A DNA stretch of 64,000 nucleotides from positions 85,520,820-85,584,819 of the forward strand of contig OX104129.1 of NCBI GenBank assembly GCA_944470555.2, read 5' to 3'. Below the pieces are notes generated by a model. That model was not told the origin of the DNA, made no database searches, and was given only the letters and a program-made list of their open reading frames with translations. Below, one piece after another: positions 1 to 10,484 of this stretch. Origin of the DNA: Heterobilharzia americana (taxonomy: Eukaryota; Platyhelminthes; Trematoda; Strigeidida; Schistosomatidae). The position numbers and the translations under genes are program-made. Within the stretch, counting starts at the first letter, position 1; every line of letters starts with the position of its first letter.

Positions 1-139
1 TGAAAGGAGAAACCGTTTCCCACCATTTAGTTACTACGACTAAAATGAAATTTCTAGCAACTATGCACAGATTACGCGTATTCTAGTTTAATTTCCGCCT
101 AAATAGGTTACTGAGGGAGTTGTGGGAATTCGGTAACAT

Positions 140-335
140 TTCAGGTTGTTGTTCATCGTAGACTGACATCAGTTGGAGGAACAAACGAAACCTGGGAGCA
201 CTGGACAGCTGTTTCGTCCAACTAGTATGGGACTCCTCAGCAGTGCGCACCCACGACCCCACCCTCCAGGGATCGAACCTGCTACCGTCAGGTTCCGTGG
301 TCAACACGTTACCATTGAGCCACTGGGTCAGAACC
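140..335 (-). repeat. Family B tRNA-headed repeat with hammerhead, copy 1
   Basis: Read on the minus strand, a tRNA-like head starts near 335 (GACCCAGTGGCTCAATGG, an A-box). A B-box follows (GGTTCGATCCC near 270-280), and the head ends in GGGGTC, which pairs with GACCC to imitate an acceptor stem. A hammerhead ribozyme follows (191-248), then a short tail ending near GATGTCAGTCTACG. This structure (pol III promoter, ribozyme, tail) fits a tRNA-derived SINE-like element. Open frames across it appear to be chance. Confidence 0.7.
191..248 (-). ncRNA. Hammerhead ribozyme, family B, complete core
   Basis: On the minus strand: stem I strand GCACTG, core CTGAGGA, stem II GTCC/GGAC closing a loop of about 10 bases, core GAAA, an 8-base self-complementary stem III (ACAGCTGU-like), the cleavage triplet GTC, then CAGTGC pairing perfectly with the first strand. 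All core bases of a type I hammerhead are present. The tiny palindromic stem III is typical of retroelement hammerheads that may work best as dimers. Activity was not tested. Confidence 0.75.
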
Positions 336-555
336 TGATCGTCCATCTTTCCAAATCCTCACAACTCCCTCGAATTTCAATTGAACTCGTGCTCATTGGT
401 GACTAGCTTCGAGAGGTATTCTTGAAGTTCCAATGAAAAGTTGTGACCGGTGAGGCAAAGCCTGATCGTCGTGAGGACAGTTACTCAGCGATGACACTGG
501 GTGGCGGTTACGCTGTATCGTGAGCTAACAGAAGTTGGAAATATAAACCACTGGA

Positions 556-745
556 TTCTGACCCAGTAGCTTAATGGTAACGTGCTGGCCACAGAACCTG
601 AAGGTCGCGGGTTCGATCCCTGGAGGGCGGGGTCGTGGGTGCACACTTCTGAGGAGTCCCATACTAGTTGGACGAAACAGCTGTCCAGTGCTCCCAGGTT
701 TCCTTTGTTCCTCCAACTGATGTCAGTCTACGGTGAATAACGACT
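556..745 (+). repeat. Family B tRNA-headed repeat with hammerhead, copy 2
   Basis: Same layout as the copy at 140-335 but on the plus strand: A-box TAGCTTAATGG (577-587), B-box GGTTCGATCCC (610-620), head closing in GGGGTC, hammerhead 640-698, tail TGATGTCAGTCTACGG followed by an A/T-rich end (CTCTAAATAAATGACTGAAT). The first 73 bases can be drawn as a degenerate tRNA, with about 6 of 7 acceptor pairs. Confidence 0.7.
640..698 (+). ncRNA. Hammerhead ribozyme, family B, stem I weakened
   Basis: Core CTGAGGAG at 649-656, stem II GTCC/GGAC, GAAA, stem III on the CAGCTG palindrome, and GTC ending at 685 as the predicted cleavage point. Stem I has mismatches (GCACACTT against CAGTGC), so this copy is probably weaker than the one at 191-248. 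Confidence 0.65.
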
Positions 746-749
746 CTAA

Positions 750-1080
750 ATAAATGACTGAATATTTTCTAGTCTGCAAAGTGCAGATATTTTGCAGATA
801 TTTTTCAGACAATTTGAATTATCTGCAGCAAAGCGTTTGATACATGTATCGTGAATGAAATTGAGCATCAGGGTTTATCTCAGTGATGTTTCTTTTTTTC
901 ACTTATTACATAGGTAAATAATACGAGGGTGTTCGTGATAAAAATGTAAGGTCTTGACAAGCTTTTATTCAGTTGAATATAAAGTAAAAACCTATGAGGT
1001 CACGAATTATTTTACGGTACACTGATACCTTCGCAGTTAGCATTACTTCCAATACTATCGATTTGTTGTTCCTCATTGCT
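750..1080. other. No recognisable feature
   Basis: AT-rich spacer. I see no open frame, repeat end or RNA motif that I can support. Confidence 0.5.
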
Positions 1081-1084
1081 TAAA

Positions 1085-1860
1085 TTAGCTAGATGGCTAG
1101 TCAAAATGCTACTTACAGTTAGAAACCAAATATATAAGTTTGCATTGAAAGGCACTTTTAGGCTTATTGACTACATAAATAACATTAATATCAAAGATAA
1201 AACAATGTATTCTTTTGATGTGAACTCTTTATTCACCAATGTGCCTTAAATCTTCTTTCTTTCGCCATCCCTTCAAAATATTTGAAAAAGCCATTACTAC
1301 AACAACTTGATGGTGTCGCTATGGGCAGTCCTTTAGGACCATTGTTAGCTGTTACCTACATGTCATATGTAAAAATTTTGGCTAGGGATATTGCTAGCAA
1401 AGTCCCTCTGTACAGGATATACGTTGATACTATCCTAAGTATGTGTAACAAACGCGATGATACAAAGTTTTTTAGATCGACTCAACACTATACAAAGTCA
1501 CATTAGTTTATCCTATGAAGCAGAAAAAATAATCAGCTGCCTCTTCTTGACATTTTATTAGCTAGAATGGAAGATGCATCAATAAAAAGGTCAATATACA
1601 GAAAACCTACGTGGACTGGATAGTATGTAAATTTTCATGGTTTCTGTCCAAAATAGTACAAACGAGGTTTAGTAGAATGCTTGTTCAAAAGAATTTAATT
1701 CATCCACACAGTAGACAAATAAGAGAGAGAATTCAAACTTTTAACAGACGCTTATAGAAAATGCACATCCTCCAAAGTGCATCAACCATTATAAAGCCGT
1801 ATCAACGATGCAAACTGATCAGTATTCTGTTCTGAAGAAGGATGTTTACATCACACTTCT
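1085..1860 (+). mobile_element. Penelope-like element, reverse transcriptase fragment
   Basis: Conceptual translation in changing frames shows SFDVNSLFTNVP (about 1212-1250, motif A region), QLDGVAMGSPLGPLLA (1303-1350, motif B), YRIYVDTILS (1420-1440, the motif C site where YVDD is expected; the second Asp is lost) and IYRKPTWTG (about 1595-1620). The order and spacing match Penelope-like reverse transcriptases. Stops and frameshifts show it is dead. The 3' end was not defined. Confidence 0.75.
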
Positions 1861-1869
1861 GTAAAAGGG

Positions 1870-2580
1870 GGGAATCAGACAGCATATTCTTGTGACGAAG
1901 ATTTAATTCAGTTATTAGAAAGACATACTACGCAGCCATACTCAGCATAATCGAGCAAACGAAACCTGTGCCTCAAAATGAACGTCATCACTTCATAAAT
2001 GACTACATCATATACCATTGTGTATACCAATTTGCATGAGTGTGAAGTAACATATACATTGGGAGGAATGATCGAACTATGAAGTCGTGGGTAATGGAGC
2101 ATACGCCTAAGTGGTTAGAAAAGCAATTCACATAATCCGATAAATACAGGGGGTAGACAGAAGTCATAGTCGATAGGTAATCACATTACAGAAGCATTAC
2201 GGGAACGACTTCAAAGCAGCTTTTGCTTCATGGTATAAAGGCCATCACGACTATTCACTTAGGTTCATTGAAGACTTAACCATACGAAAGTTCAAACTAC
2301 CTTCGTGTATTCGAAAACAGTTTCTTCCTACCTTAAACCTACCATGCTAATCTTTATCTCATTTTAATGCCAAGGGAGATATGAAAACGTAGTACTCCTC
2401 CTTATTATCTCGATATTTTTCAAATCATGTGAGATCTTTATCTATCTATTTAACCCCACTGTATTTTCATTCTTTATATAAAATACCTAGGGTAGTCAGT
2501 GTGTGATCAGACATTTCAAAATGTATTGCTCGAATACATCATATTTCTGAAATAACCTCCGTCTACTTATTACACTACAA
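1870..2580. other. No recognisable feature
   Basis: AT-rich DNA downstream of the Penelope fragment. Possible continuation of its decayed tail, but no domain or repeat could be named. Confidence 0.4.
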
Positions 2581-2614
2581 AAAATCAAATTGCCTGAAAA
2601 AGTTAGTCAACTCA

Positions 2615-2815
2615 GAGTTCCTTGTTGTTTATTCTTTCTGGCCTTCTCATCTGATCTTCAGTATCGAGATAGTGCAGGCGATTGTTGATGATAATCTGTA
2701 GTTTGTTGGAAATGTTTTTTGTAACGCTCCAAGTCTCTGAACTATATAGAAGCACTGACTGGACATTAGTGTCGAAAATTCAGATCTTGTTCCTTATGCT
2801 GAGTGGTTAACTAGT
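2615..2815 (-). mobile_element. RTE-B 3' fragment
   Basis: The sequence from AGAGTTCCTTGTTG onward is the reverse complement of the RTE-B C-terminal region (NKELW, then the upstream SNKLQTF segment) seen at 50.6, 39.1 and 51.8 kb. It runs into the other-strand 5' end of another RTE-B copy at about 2800, so the two pieces meet tail to head. Confidence 0.65.
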
Positions 2816-3150
2816 TCGCTAGTTAGTACACGGTTCTAAGCCCAGATAAAGAGGGAAGGTTGCGCATACAGCTAGAAAATCTAACCCGTTAAACAAATCC
2901 AACCAGTAAAGAAACTACAAAGCACAAAGGAAATATGATAAAAAAAATTATTCCTCCCTAGAATTGGAGAGACGAAATGACGACAGATGGTGAAAGCCTT
3001 CGTGAAGCCAATTGGCCTACTTGCCTTCTCTCAATGAAAGCGAAAGTTAAGATGAGGACATGGAATGTTCGCACTATGTTTGAACCTACCAAGGCTGCCC
3101 AGATTGTACAACTTAGTGGCTTATATTGTAACTTTCTAATTACTAATCTA
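2800..3150 (+). mobile_element. RTE-B 5' end (untranslated leader and start of endonuclease)
   Basis: The leader GTTAACTAGTTCGCTAGTTA, then TTCCTCCCTAGAATTGGAGAG, matches the 5' ends at 5680 and 32460. It continues to a protein start MRTWNVRTMFEPTKAAQI. R-T-W-N-V-R-T-M is the usual start of the apurinic-like endonuclease in RTE-type retrotransposons. It then breaks off and is followed by sequence of another family. Confidence 0.7.
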
Positions 3151-3158
3151 TATTTGAT

Positions 3159-4030
3159 TTGATATTGTATTATTTTCATTTTCAGATTATGGAATTCTAT
3201 AATCACTCCGGTGGGTTAGTTGCCGATGAGATTTCTGCACGGATACAAAAGGCTCGATTGGCTTTTGCCAATTTGCGCCACCTATGGCGCCGCCGTGATA
3301 TTCGTTTGTCTATTAAGGGTCGCGTGTACTGCACAGCAGTCCGCTCTGTTCTACTGTATGGCTGTGAAACATGGCCATTGAAAGTGGAGGATACAAAAAG
3401 GCTTCAGGTGTTTGACCACCGTTACCTTCGTAGTATAGGACGTATTCCGTGGTGTCACCATGTGAGTAATGCAGAAGTTAAGTGTAGAGTTTTAGGGAGA
3501 AGAGGTAAATCAGTTGACGAGGTGGTGAACCTTCATCGACTGAGATGGTTGGGACACGTACTACGTATGCCTAGTCACCGATTGCCTCGTCACACAATGT
3601 TGGCTGAGGTGGGTTCAGGCTGGAAAAAGGCCCGAGGTGGCCAGACTAAAACATGGCACCAATGTATGAAGTCTCTGACTGTCGGTTTAAGCGATGTAGG
3701 ACGATGCAGACTAGGTGGTTGGGGTCCACGGGACAAGAGGAACCAGTGGTTGGAGACCCTAGGTGATATGGCTCAGAACCGAAGTCAGTGGCGCAGATGT
3801 ATACACACATTATCCTCATCTTAACGAGGCTATACCGAATCTCACTATTTTGTCACTCATCTTTCCTTTCTTCTCGTACTTTATATTTCTTTTGACTGCA
3901 TTCACTTATCTTCATCCTTCACCTCACTACCTTTTTACTTGATGTGCTGATATGAGGTGTGGCAACTCGGACCGTTACGCAGTAATGCCTGGTCCTATGT
4001 TGATAATGATGATGATGATGATAATCACCA
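3159..4030 (+). mobile_element. RTE-A reverse transcriptase C-terminal part with 3' end
   Basis: An open frame of 221 codons (3159-3824), without internal stops, reads RIQKARLAFANLRHLWRR, RSVLLYGCETWPL, LQVFDHRYLRSI, LHRLRWLGHVLRMPSHRLPR and ends WLETLGDMAQNRSQWRRC. This is the C-terminal region of trematode RTE-like endonuclease/reverse-transcriptase proteins. The catalytic RT core is absent, so this is a 5'-truncated copy. The 3' untranslated region ends in a (GAT)n run (about 3998-4025), the short-tandem tail usual for RTE elements. The open frame suggests a fairly recent insertion. Confidence 0.8.
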
Positions 4031-4730
4031 CTTGGATATGAAATTTCTACATATATTTTACTTCATTCCTAAAATTTGTTACAGGAGTTCACTGAAAGAA
4101 GAATCTACAAGAGTTAATCTTTTTGACTAACTATAAAATCTAGATGGTCATTGGTGATATCAGTGTGCTTTTCATGAGATCAGATAGTCTAGCATATATC
4201 ATATGAATAGATTTTAATGAATAAATGACCAGAAGTAACTAGTCTACACTATAATCGACATATTGCTATTAGTCACGCAAGTTTAGTTTGAAGAAATTAA
4301 TTTTTAACTAGGTTATTGACCTAGTGATCAAACATTATTTTGTTCTTCATATGATGCTACTTTTTTACAAAGTAGTATAGTACATTACAACAAGACATAT
4401 AAGTGAAAAATCTTGTTTTCAATATGTTCCTAATCATGCCTTATTTTAATACATAAAAGCCAAATGAATCATGTAGAAATTTCGATCAGGGATAAGTGTT
4501 TCATAATATACTCATGGTAATAGTAATGAAGACGACTATATTAACAAAAGTGATAATGTTAGCCGTCATAATAACTGTGATGACTGACGCAGTCATAATT
4601 CATACAATGATGATGAGGATGATGAGAACTAAGGAAACAGCATGCGAATAGTAACTATATAATATATAGATAGATATACATCACATACTTCTAACGTAGA
4701 CTGCTATTTCTTAAAGTGCCACCCTTTCTC
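4030..4730. other. No recognisable feature
   Basis: AT-rich spacer with scattered GAT/GATA-rich short runs (about 4525-4630). Nothing else can be supported. Confidence 0.45.
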
Positions 4731-4734
4731 TCCA

Positions 4735-5640
4735 TCTTTCTTCTTTCCTTCTGTATGACTTATCATCTTCAGTTAGTGTCATTTTTGTTAAATATGCTGA
4801 TGATCTGACAGTTTCATGCTTGTGTAAGCTTCAACGGGTTGCTGCCAACTGAAATATTGCCTACCTACTGTTAGACAATGGTCTTTCATAAATGATCTTA
4901 TGCTTAAATCTTCAAAATATCAGGTAAAAAACTTTATTTCTAGATGTGAACATAAACTATGCAAACTGTTTAGTTCTCATGGATCCTGTTCTATTAATGA
5001 CTGTTCATTAGAGAATGTTACAAATATGATTTATCTTGGTGTATGTTCTCCTTCCTCCTTCCTTTTTTTTATTTCTTACTAATTTTTAAATGAATCTTCG
5101 GCCTAATGTTTTATATTACGAGGCTGAACGTATCTGATAAAAATCAGTCCCTTCTCTTGTGTTTAATGAACTTCTGCATCTCGTTTGTTCTCCTCTGTTT
5201 TTCTGTTTTATTATTTTCTGGATTATTGAGAAAAGACTGTATTTTATTGCGTAGAACTTTGCAGATTGTCAGCGATCTAATGGTGAATCTCTAAACCCTC
5301 TAATTACAACAGCTGGGGATAGCATCCAAACTGATGTACGCATCTGGTAGCAGTTGCTTTATCGTATGATCAACACCATCATTACCCAAAACCCTTATCT
5401 CTTTGGTCATCAGAAAAATTAAGGAGCTAGTGTATGAATCCTTATGCACGTACTGACACTAAACACAAAAGTAATCCGCCGCACTGCACTTTGCTTGTAT
5501 CCGGTGCAAGCAAGAAAATGTTGGGAAGGAAACAACTAATTGACTTATGTTTTTTAAAGCTAAGCAGTGAAGCATTACACACCTTGCTATTATTTATGCA
5601 TTATGAGTCTAAATGCTAATGTGACTGTTCGCTTAACTTA
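4735..5640 (+). mobile_element. CR1-like LINE fragment (reverse transcriptase and C-terminus)
   Basis: Translations in several frames read VKYADDLTVSCLCK (about 4795-4835, the F/Y-A-D-D catalytic box), ENVTNMIYLGV (5011-5043, the usual Y-L-G-V after the RT core), LYRMINTIITQNPYLF and a tail PPHCTLLVSGASKKMLGRK. This order resembles the C-terminal half of CR1/Jockey-type elements described from schistosomes. Frameshifts and stops show it is dead. Assignment to a named family would need a search. Confidence 0.6.
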
Positions 5641-5669
5641 TCATTTTCAAGAGAGTTGCAGATGGAGTA

Positions 5670-7950
5670 ACCACACCTGGTTAACTAGTTCACTAGTTAC
5701 TAGACGGTCCTAAGCCTGGATAAGGAGGGAAACTTAAGCATAGGGCTACCAACCCTACCCAGAAAACGAATCTAACCACTAAAAAAACTTTAAAGCACAA
5801 AGAAATTATAAAAAATAAAAACAAACTTATTCCTCACTAGAATCAGAGAGACAAAATGACGCCGGTTGGTGAAAGCTTTCGGGAATCCAGTCAGGCGATG
5901 TGTCTTCTCTCCCTTAATGAAAGTGGAAGTAAGAATGGAGACATGGAACGTCCGAACAATGTTTGAAGCTAGCTGGCAAAGCTGCCCAGATTGCAAAGGA
6001 AACGAAAAGTTATGGCAGTGAAGTGCTATGCATCTGTAAGGAATAAGCAGATGGAATGGAAATGGAATCTCCAAACTGACAATCTACTCCGATATTGTCA
6101 CCCAGACGACAAACACAGGCACACTGAATTTCCGAGTGTCACCAACAGCACCGAACACTCTCATGTAGTGGGAACCAACATATCCCACGATGAAAATCAT
6201 GACAGCAGGATGGATTCAACTCAAAAGGAAGGGAAGTCACAATCACACAATGCTACACTGCGCACCTACAAATAATGTAGATGAAGAGAAAAAGGGAGAA
6301 TTTTATAGACAACTGGAATCAGTACTGTACAAGACCCCACCCCAGTTGGTGATATCAAAATTATAATGGGTGATATGAATGCCAAAATGGGAGAGGACAA
6401 CACAGAAAGAGAACTAACCATGGGTCGAGAAGCACTCGGTGAAATGAATGAGAATGGAGAACTGTTTGCAGACTTCTGCTCATTTGTTGACTTGATGATT
6501 GGAAGTAGTGTGTACAAACACATAGATATTGACAAAGCGACATGGGTTTAATCTCATCAGACACCAGAACACACTCAAAATCGGATCGACTTTATCTCAA
6601 TCTCAAGAAAGTGAAGACGTTGCCTATGGGACATAGAATGAGACCAAGAAGGGGAGCAGATATAGGTTGAGATCAGGCACTGTCAAGTGCGAAATCAAAT
6701 TGATAGCCTCCAGAGAAGTTGGTGATAGGCTACAGTTCAAGTTCAGCACCCACACAGAAACTGAATTAAAGGAAGAAACTACAAAGGACAGCTTCAGGTC
6801 ATTCAGCCGTCAGGACGAAATGGGAGACACTCGGCAACATCTCTACGGGAACCTGCGTAGAAGAACACTGGAACTCTTTGGAAGAGACGTGGAGGGAAAC
6901 CTGCATAACGGTGTTAAGAGGTGAGAAGGAGCAAGAAAAGGAGTGGATCTTGGCGGATACATGGGAGCTGACAGAGTAGGGGAGGATGATGATGGAGAAG
7001 TAGAAGACGAAGCAGTGCAGTGTACTGCAGTTCAGTGCAGTGGAAGGATGAACAACGAAAAGAGGAACTGAACACAACGTTTATAAAACACTACACTGTT
7101 CAAAGAATTGAAGAATAGTGCATGCAAAGGCGAAAGACACTCCTCCGACACGCTGGCAAGTGAAGCGGAACAGGCTGTATGTATGAGAGATTTGATGACA
7201 CTATATCAAATAATCAGTTTACAATCTGGGCAGGGATCGGCATAGATGTATTCAATGAGAAATAGTGAAGGAAACCTAGTTACCCGGAAGGAGAAACAAA
7301 GGAGACGATGTGCTGACGACTTTAAATAACTCTTGAATCGACCCCCATCACCACCTGGAACTCGTCCAGTAATGCCAACTACAGGTGTTGGTGGCACATA
7401 TGAGGATGTCAAAACCAAGATCAGAATAGCAAGATAGGCTTTCACTATGCTGAAACCAGTGTAGAGATCTTCTGCAATCAGGATGTGGAACAAGATCCGG
7501 ATTTTCAACACCAACGTCAGTCAATTTAGTGCTGCTATATGGTTCAGAAATTTGACGCGTCATGAATAACATTTACAACAAACTAAAGACATTCATCAAC
7601 AACTGCCTACGATGGCTGGTTACTGAAGATTAGATGGCAAGAAAGAAAAAGCAACAAGGAACTCTGGCTGTCGATGAACCAACCAAAAACCTATTGTCCA
7701 ACAAATGTGCAGGGGAAAATGGATATGAAAACATCACGTGCCAGGCCCTGGAGTGGAATCCAAATGGGAAACGACGAGTTGGACGTTCGAGGTGAGGGTA
7801 ACATAGAGGAGATCATGTGAGGAAGAAATGAAAGCTTATGGACAGTTGTGGCGCCGGGTTTAAAAGACTGCAGAGAACACTATGCAGTTGAGATGTGCTA
7901 CTGAAGCCCTATGTTTCACTAAGAACCTAAGGGACAAATAATAATTGTAA
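5670..7950 (+). mobile_element. RTE-B element, 5' end to 3' end with a large internal deletion
   Basis: Begins with the RTE-B leader (GGTTAACTAGTTCACTAGTT, 5681-5700). The endonuclease domain follows with GDMNAKMGEDNTERE (about 6368-6410), NGELFADFCSFVDLMI and RIDFIS. A connecting segment (EVGDRLQFKFSTHTETELKEE, about 6720-6780) comes next. Near 7370 the sequence jumps directly to the C-terminal region (VLLYGSEI, FINNCLRWLVTED, ALEWNPNGKRRVGRS), so most of the reverse transcriptase is missing. The 3' end is GGGACAAATAATAATTG. Many stops; non-functional. Confidence 0.78.
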
Positions 7951-8147
7951 TAAATTCTCCTTTAGTGGCATGCCAACCAGAGTACAAGTGATTTTCTATT
8001 TCTTCTTTGAAATTCATAATGTCATGAAAATTCACTGAAGCAAATTGTTTGTAGACTTCTGTTTTAGAACGTCCATTGTAATTATGAGAAATTTTAATAA
8101 AGAACCATTTAGCATTTATAATTACATCTAACGAACTACTGAGTTAC

Positions 8148-8190
8148 ACTTCGGTCCTTAACTAGTAGGTGTGGTGACCCTTCTTCAGTG
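8148..8190 (-). ncRNA. Hammerhead-like motif (weak)
   Basis: On the minus strand CTGAAGA is followed by AGGGTC, a loop, GGACC and GAAGTGT. GGTC/GACC can form stem II, but there is an extra base beside the core, and GAAG replaces GAAA. This could be a decayed hammerhead of a retroelement or a chance match. Confidence 0.25.
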
Positions 8191-8461
8191 CATTTCTAAC
8201 AAAAGATTTCATTCAGTAAATGTAATAACTGCATTAAACTGTTAGTAGCTAATAAATATTGAAAAAGATGAATTTATCATGATGTACAGATGACATCAAG
8301 CCAGTGAAAAAAGTACCTTTACTTGTAGTCTACATTCTTTCTTCCAATTATTAGTGCTGTTGCTTCTATTATCCCGTAGTCGATTGGGTCAAACTGATCG
8401 GCCTTTATTGGTATATGGACTCTTAATCAGATGCCTCGATAATATCTGTGCTTTAATTATA

Positions 8462-8640
8462 TATTCCAGATGGATAGTGGTTAGCAGTGGAATCCAGGAT
8501 GCACGTTATGGCTGTTTGGGGACTTGTCGGTTGAGTGTACCTGACTTCCAGTGTGTGATGTTGTCAACGCTGGGGCTCAAACACAGGATCGACAGTTTTA
8601 AATGCCACAGGGTTATCTCCTAGACCACCGAGCCTTGAAA
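8462..8640 (-). repeat. Family A (Sm-alpha-like) repeat, decayed
   Basis: On the minus strand the head (GGTCTAGGAGATAACC, an A-box-like region) leads to a decayed hammerhead region (ACCGACAAGTCCCC ... GTGCATCCTGGATTCC, about 8488-8545). The end is CACTGCTAACCACTATCC. Its 3' extension (8370-8462) matches the spacer seen next to other family A units (GAGGCATCTG, then ATATACCAATA). The hammerhead core is mutated in both the CTGANGA and GAAA parts. Its head abuts the head of the plus-strand copy at 8641. Confidence 0.65.
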
Positions 8641-8836
8641 TTGTAGCTCTACCCGTCGTACAAGAAGTGGCTATCGTGTATGATTGATCTACTGCATAAG
8701 GTTAAGGCGTTTGAAGCGATCTAGCCAAAGTTCTATTCCTAGTGTGAACCACACCACTCAATAGTAAGTAGGTACATCTAGCTGAAGCATGTCGAATAGG
8801 ACGAAACGCGCGTCCCGAATTCCACTGTTAACCACT
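8641..8836 (+). repeat. Family A (Sm-alpha-like) repeat with near-complete hammerhead
   Basis: Starts CTACCCGTCGTACAAGAAGT, the usual start of the unit. The hammerhead (8771-8823) has stem II TC..GGAC, a normal GAAA and stem III CGCGCG with GTC cleavage triplet, but the first core reads CTGAAGC instead of CTGANGA. Ends CCACTGTTAACCACTGTTCA. Confidence 0.7.
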
Positions 8837-8884
8837 GTTCATCATGAGTATTCAGATTATTAGGTTTATATTCGTTGTTGATTT

Positions 8885-8990
8885 ACTAGTTATTGTCCGT
8901 CGTTATACCAGATAGAATGGTTCGACCTCTGCTGGCATAAGCGCTCCTATATGGACGCAACACACGTCCTGAATTTCTCTGCTAGCTAAA
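8885..8990 (+). repeat. Family A fragment, strongly decayed
   Basis: ATATGGACGCAACACACGTCC followed by TGAATTTCTCTGCTAGC matches the second half of the family A hammerhead and its end, with GAAA changed to GCAA. The head is missing or unrecognisable. Confidence 0.5.
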
Positions 8991-9284
8991 AAGAAGTAAA
9001 TTTAGATTCATTGTTACGTCGTTACAGAGAATTCTTGTCATCCCATCGTTTGATTTACTGTATAAGATAGCTAACGCATTATGTAAAGAAATAGCTTAAG
9101 TTTCAGTTTCAAAACTGTGGAACATCCAGACATTCGAAGATATAAAGCAACTAAAAGCTTGGTAAGTGAAACAAACTTGTAATAAACTATTCATTACCTG
9201 GGGAAAAGCTTGGTAACTTAGAAAGGTAATATTATATATTATAAGACCAAAACTTGGGCTCTGTAGCAGAATTCAATTCCATTT

Positions 9285-9367
<83 letters not shown>
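9285..9367. repeat. (TA)n microsatellite
   Basis: About 80 bases of uninterrupted alternating T and A. Confidence 0.97.
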
Positions 9368-9368
<1 letters not shown>

Positions 9369-9379
9369 CATAGTAGAAC

Positions 9380-9500
9380 AGTTTTATCAACTGGACTGGG
9401 TTTCAAACATAACTTATTGTCCATAGTCATATCAAGATAAATTCACGACTTTGAGACTTCTTTTATGTAGTCCCGATTTCCTTCCCTACTTTGCGATATA
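9380..9500 (+). mobile_element. Short fragment shared with the Penelope-like copy at 48.1 kb
   Basis: The stretch from GTCCATAGTCATATCAAGAT to CTTTATGTAGTCCCGATTTCC matches 48090-48150 with few changes. At 48 kb this lies just upstream of a GIY-YIG-like segment, so I take it as a piece of the same element. Confidence 0.5.
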
Positions 9501-10480
9501 AGTAGTAAAGTTTTCTATATATCAGGAATAGGTACTTTTCTAAATTATCTACCTTATTACCGGTTTTGACCTAGCTACGTTTTTGTGTATGTATAGCTTA
9601 ACTGATCTTCTAAGCTGACTACCTTGACTTATGTATTTAATCTTACAATCACTGCAAAGGAGTTGATAATTACGTTATTCTGCTTAATTGGATCGATAGG
9701 ATCTTTTAGTCTACAAAGCTTATTCCTGAGTGGGTTTAGAAGGTATTCGTCTGGATTAGTAAATTTTTGTGGGGAATCGACTGAATTTACACGGTTTCTA
9801 TCACTCATCCACATCGGTCAAACGATCATTTAAAACCTAGGCAGACTGATCAGCTGTTTATTTATAACTCAAGACTACTTTACGGTACTCACGCTCAATT
9901 CATTGGATCTTACCACTACCATCCTAACGCTTAAGTAGGGATCAGAGTCCAATGACTGACATTTTTCAACTTCAGTCAGCTCGTGATATTTCACAAATAT
10001 CTGTCAGCACTTTCGATAATTATTTGACTTCATATCTGACTTGGGGGATTCCACAGGTCACTCAAATTTCAAGGAGTTTATCTGAGTACAAATTACAAGT
10101 GAGTGTTAGATTTTTATTCACTCTAGAGGTTTGTGGAGGATTGAATAATTTCAAAGGTATTTTTATCATGAATCAACATTATCTAGACAAAATGGCTGGC
10201 AAACCCTGGATATCCGTTCCAAGCATGTTTAGGATTCTTTCGCAGTACTCACTAACAATCCTGTGAGCCACTGTTAGTAGAAATTTAATTGATTCACATT
10301 AAATCATTGAACATCAATTCATTATTTATTTGAATGACTTGTCGATGATGTGTCATGCTCAAAAAAGAATGGTAATTATAATTATTCCACACTGAAAGCA
10401 ACTAGTTGTTCATTATCATTGTACTTTGTAACTAAATTAAGGATTGGATGTACCTCCTTCCACTGCCAACCACCGTCCAT
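9500..10480. other. No recognisable feature
   Basis: AT-rich spacer. The 104-codon open frame at 9952-10266 shows no motif I know and is probably chance. Confidence 0.4.
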
Positions 10481-10484
10481 CAAT

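Noticed and set aside
605..630. Functional tRNA gene in the family B head
   Set aside because: Acceptor and T-arm pair only in part, the D-arm is poor, and the sequence continues into a ribozyme; a tRNA-derived SINE head fits better.
83..716. Open frames on both strands across 83-716
   Set aside because: They fall inside the inverted family B repeats, include the tRNA-like head, and show no protein motif; chance frames.
3998..4025. CRISPR-like or regulatory direct repeats (GAT)n
   Set aside because: A simple trinucleotide tail at the end of an RTE-A element, not spaced repeats.
9952..10266. 104-codon open frame as a gene
   Set aside because: No motif, no splice context and no relatives in the window; AT-rich chance frame.
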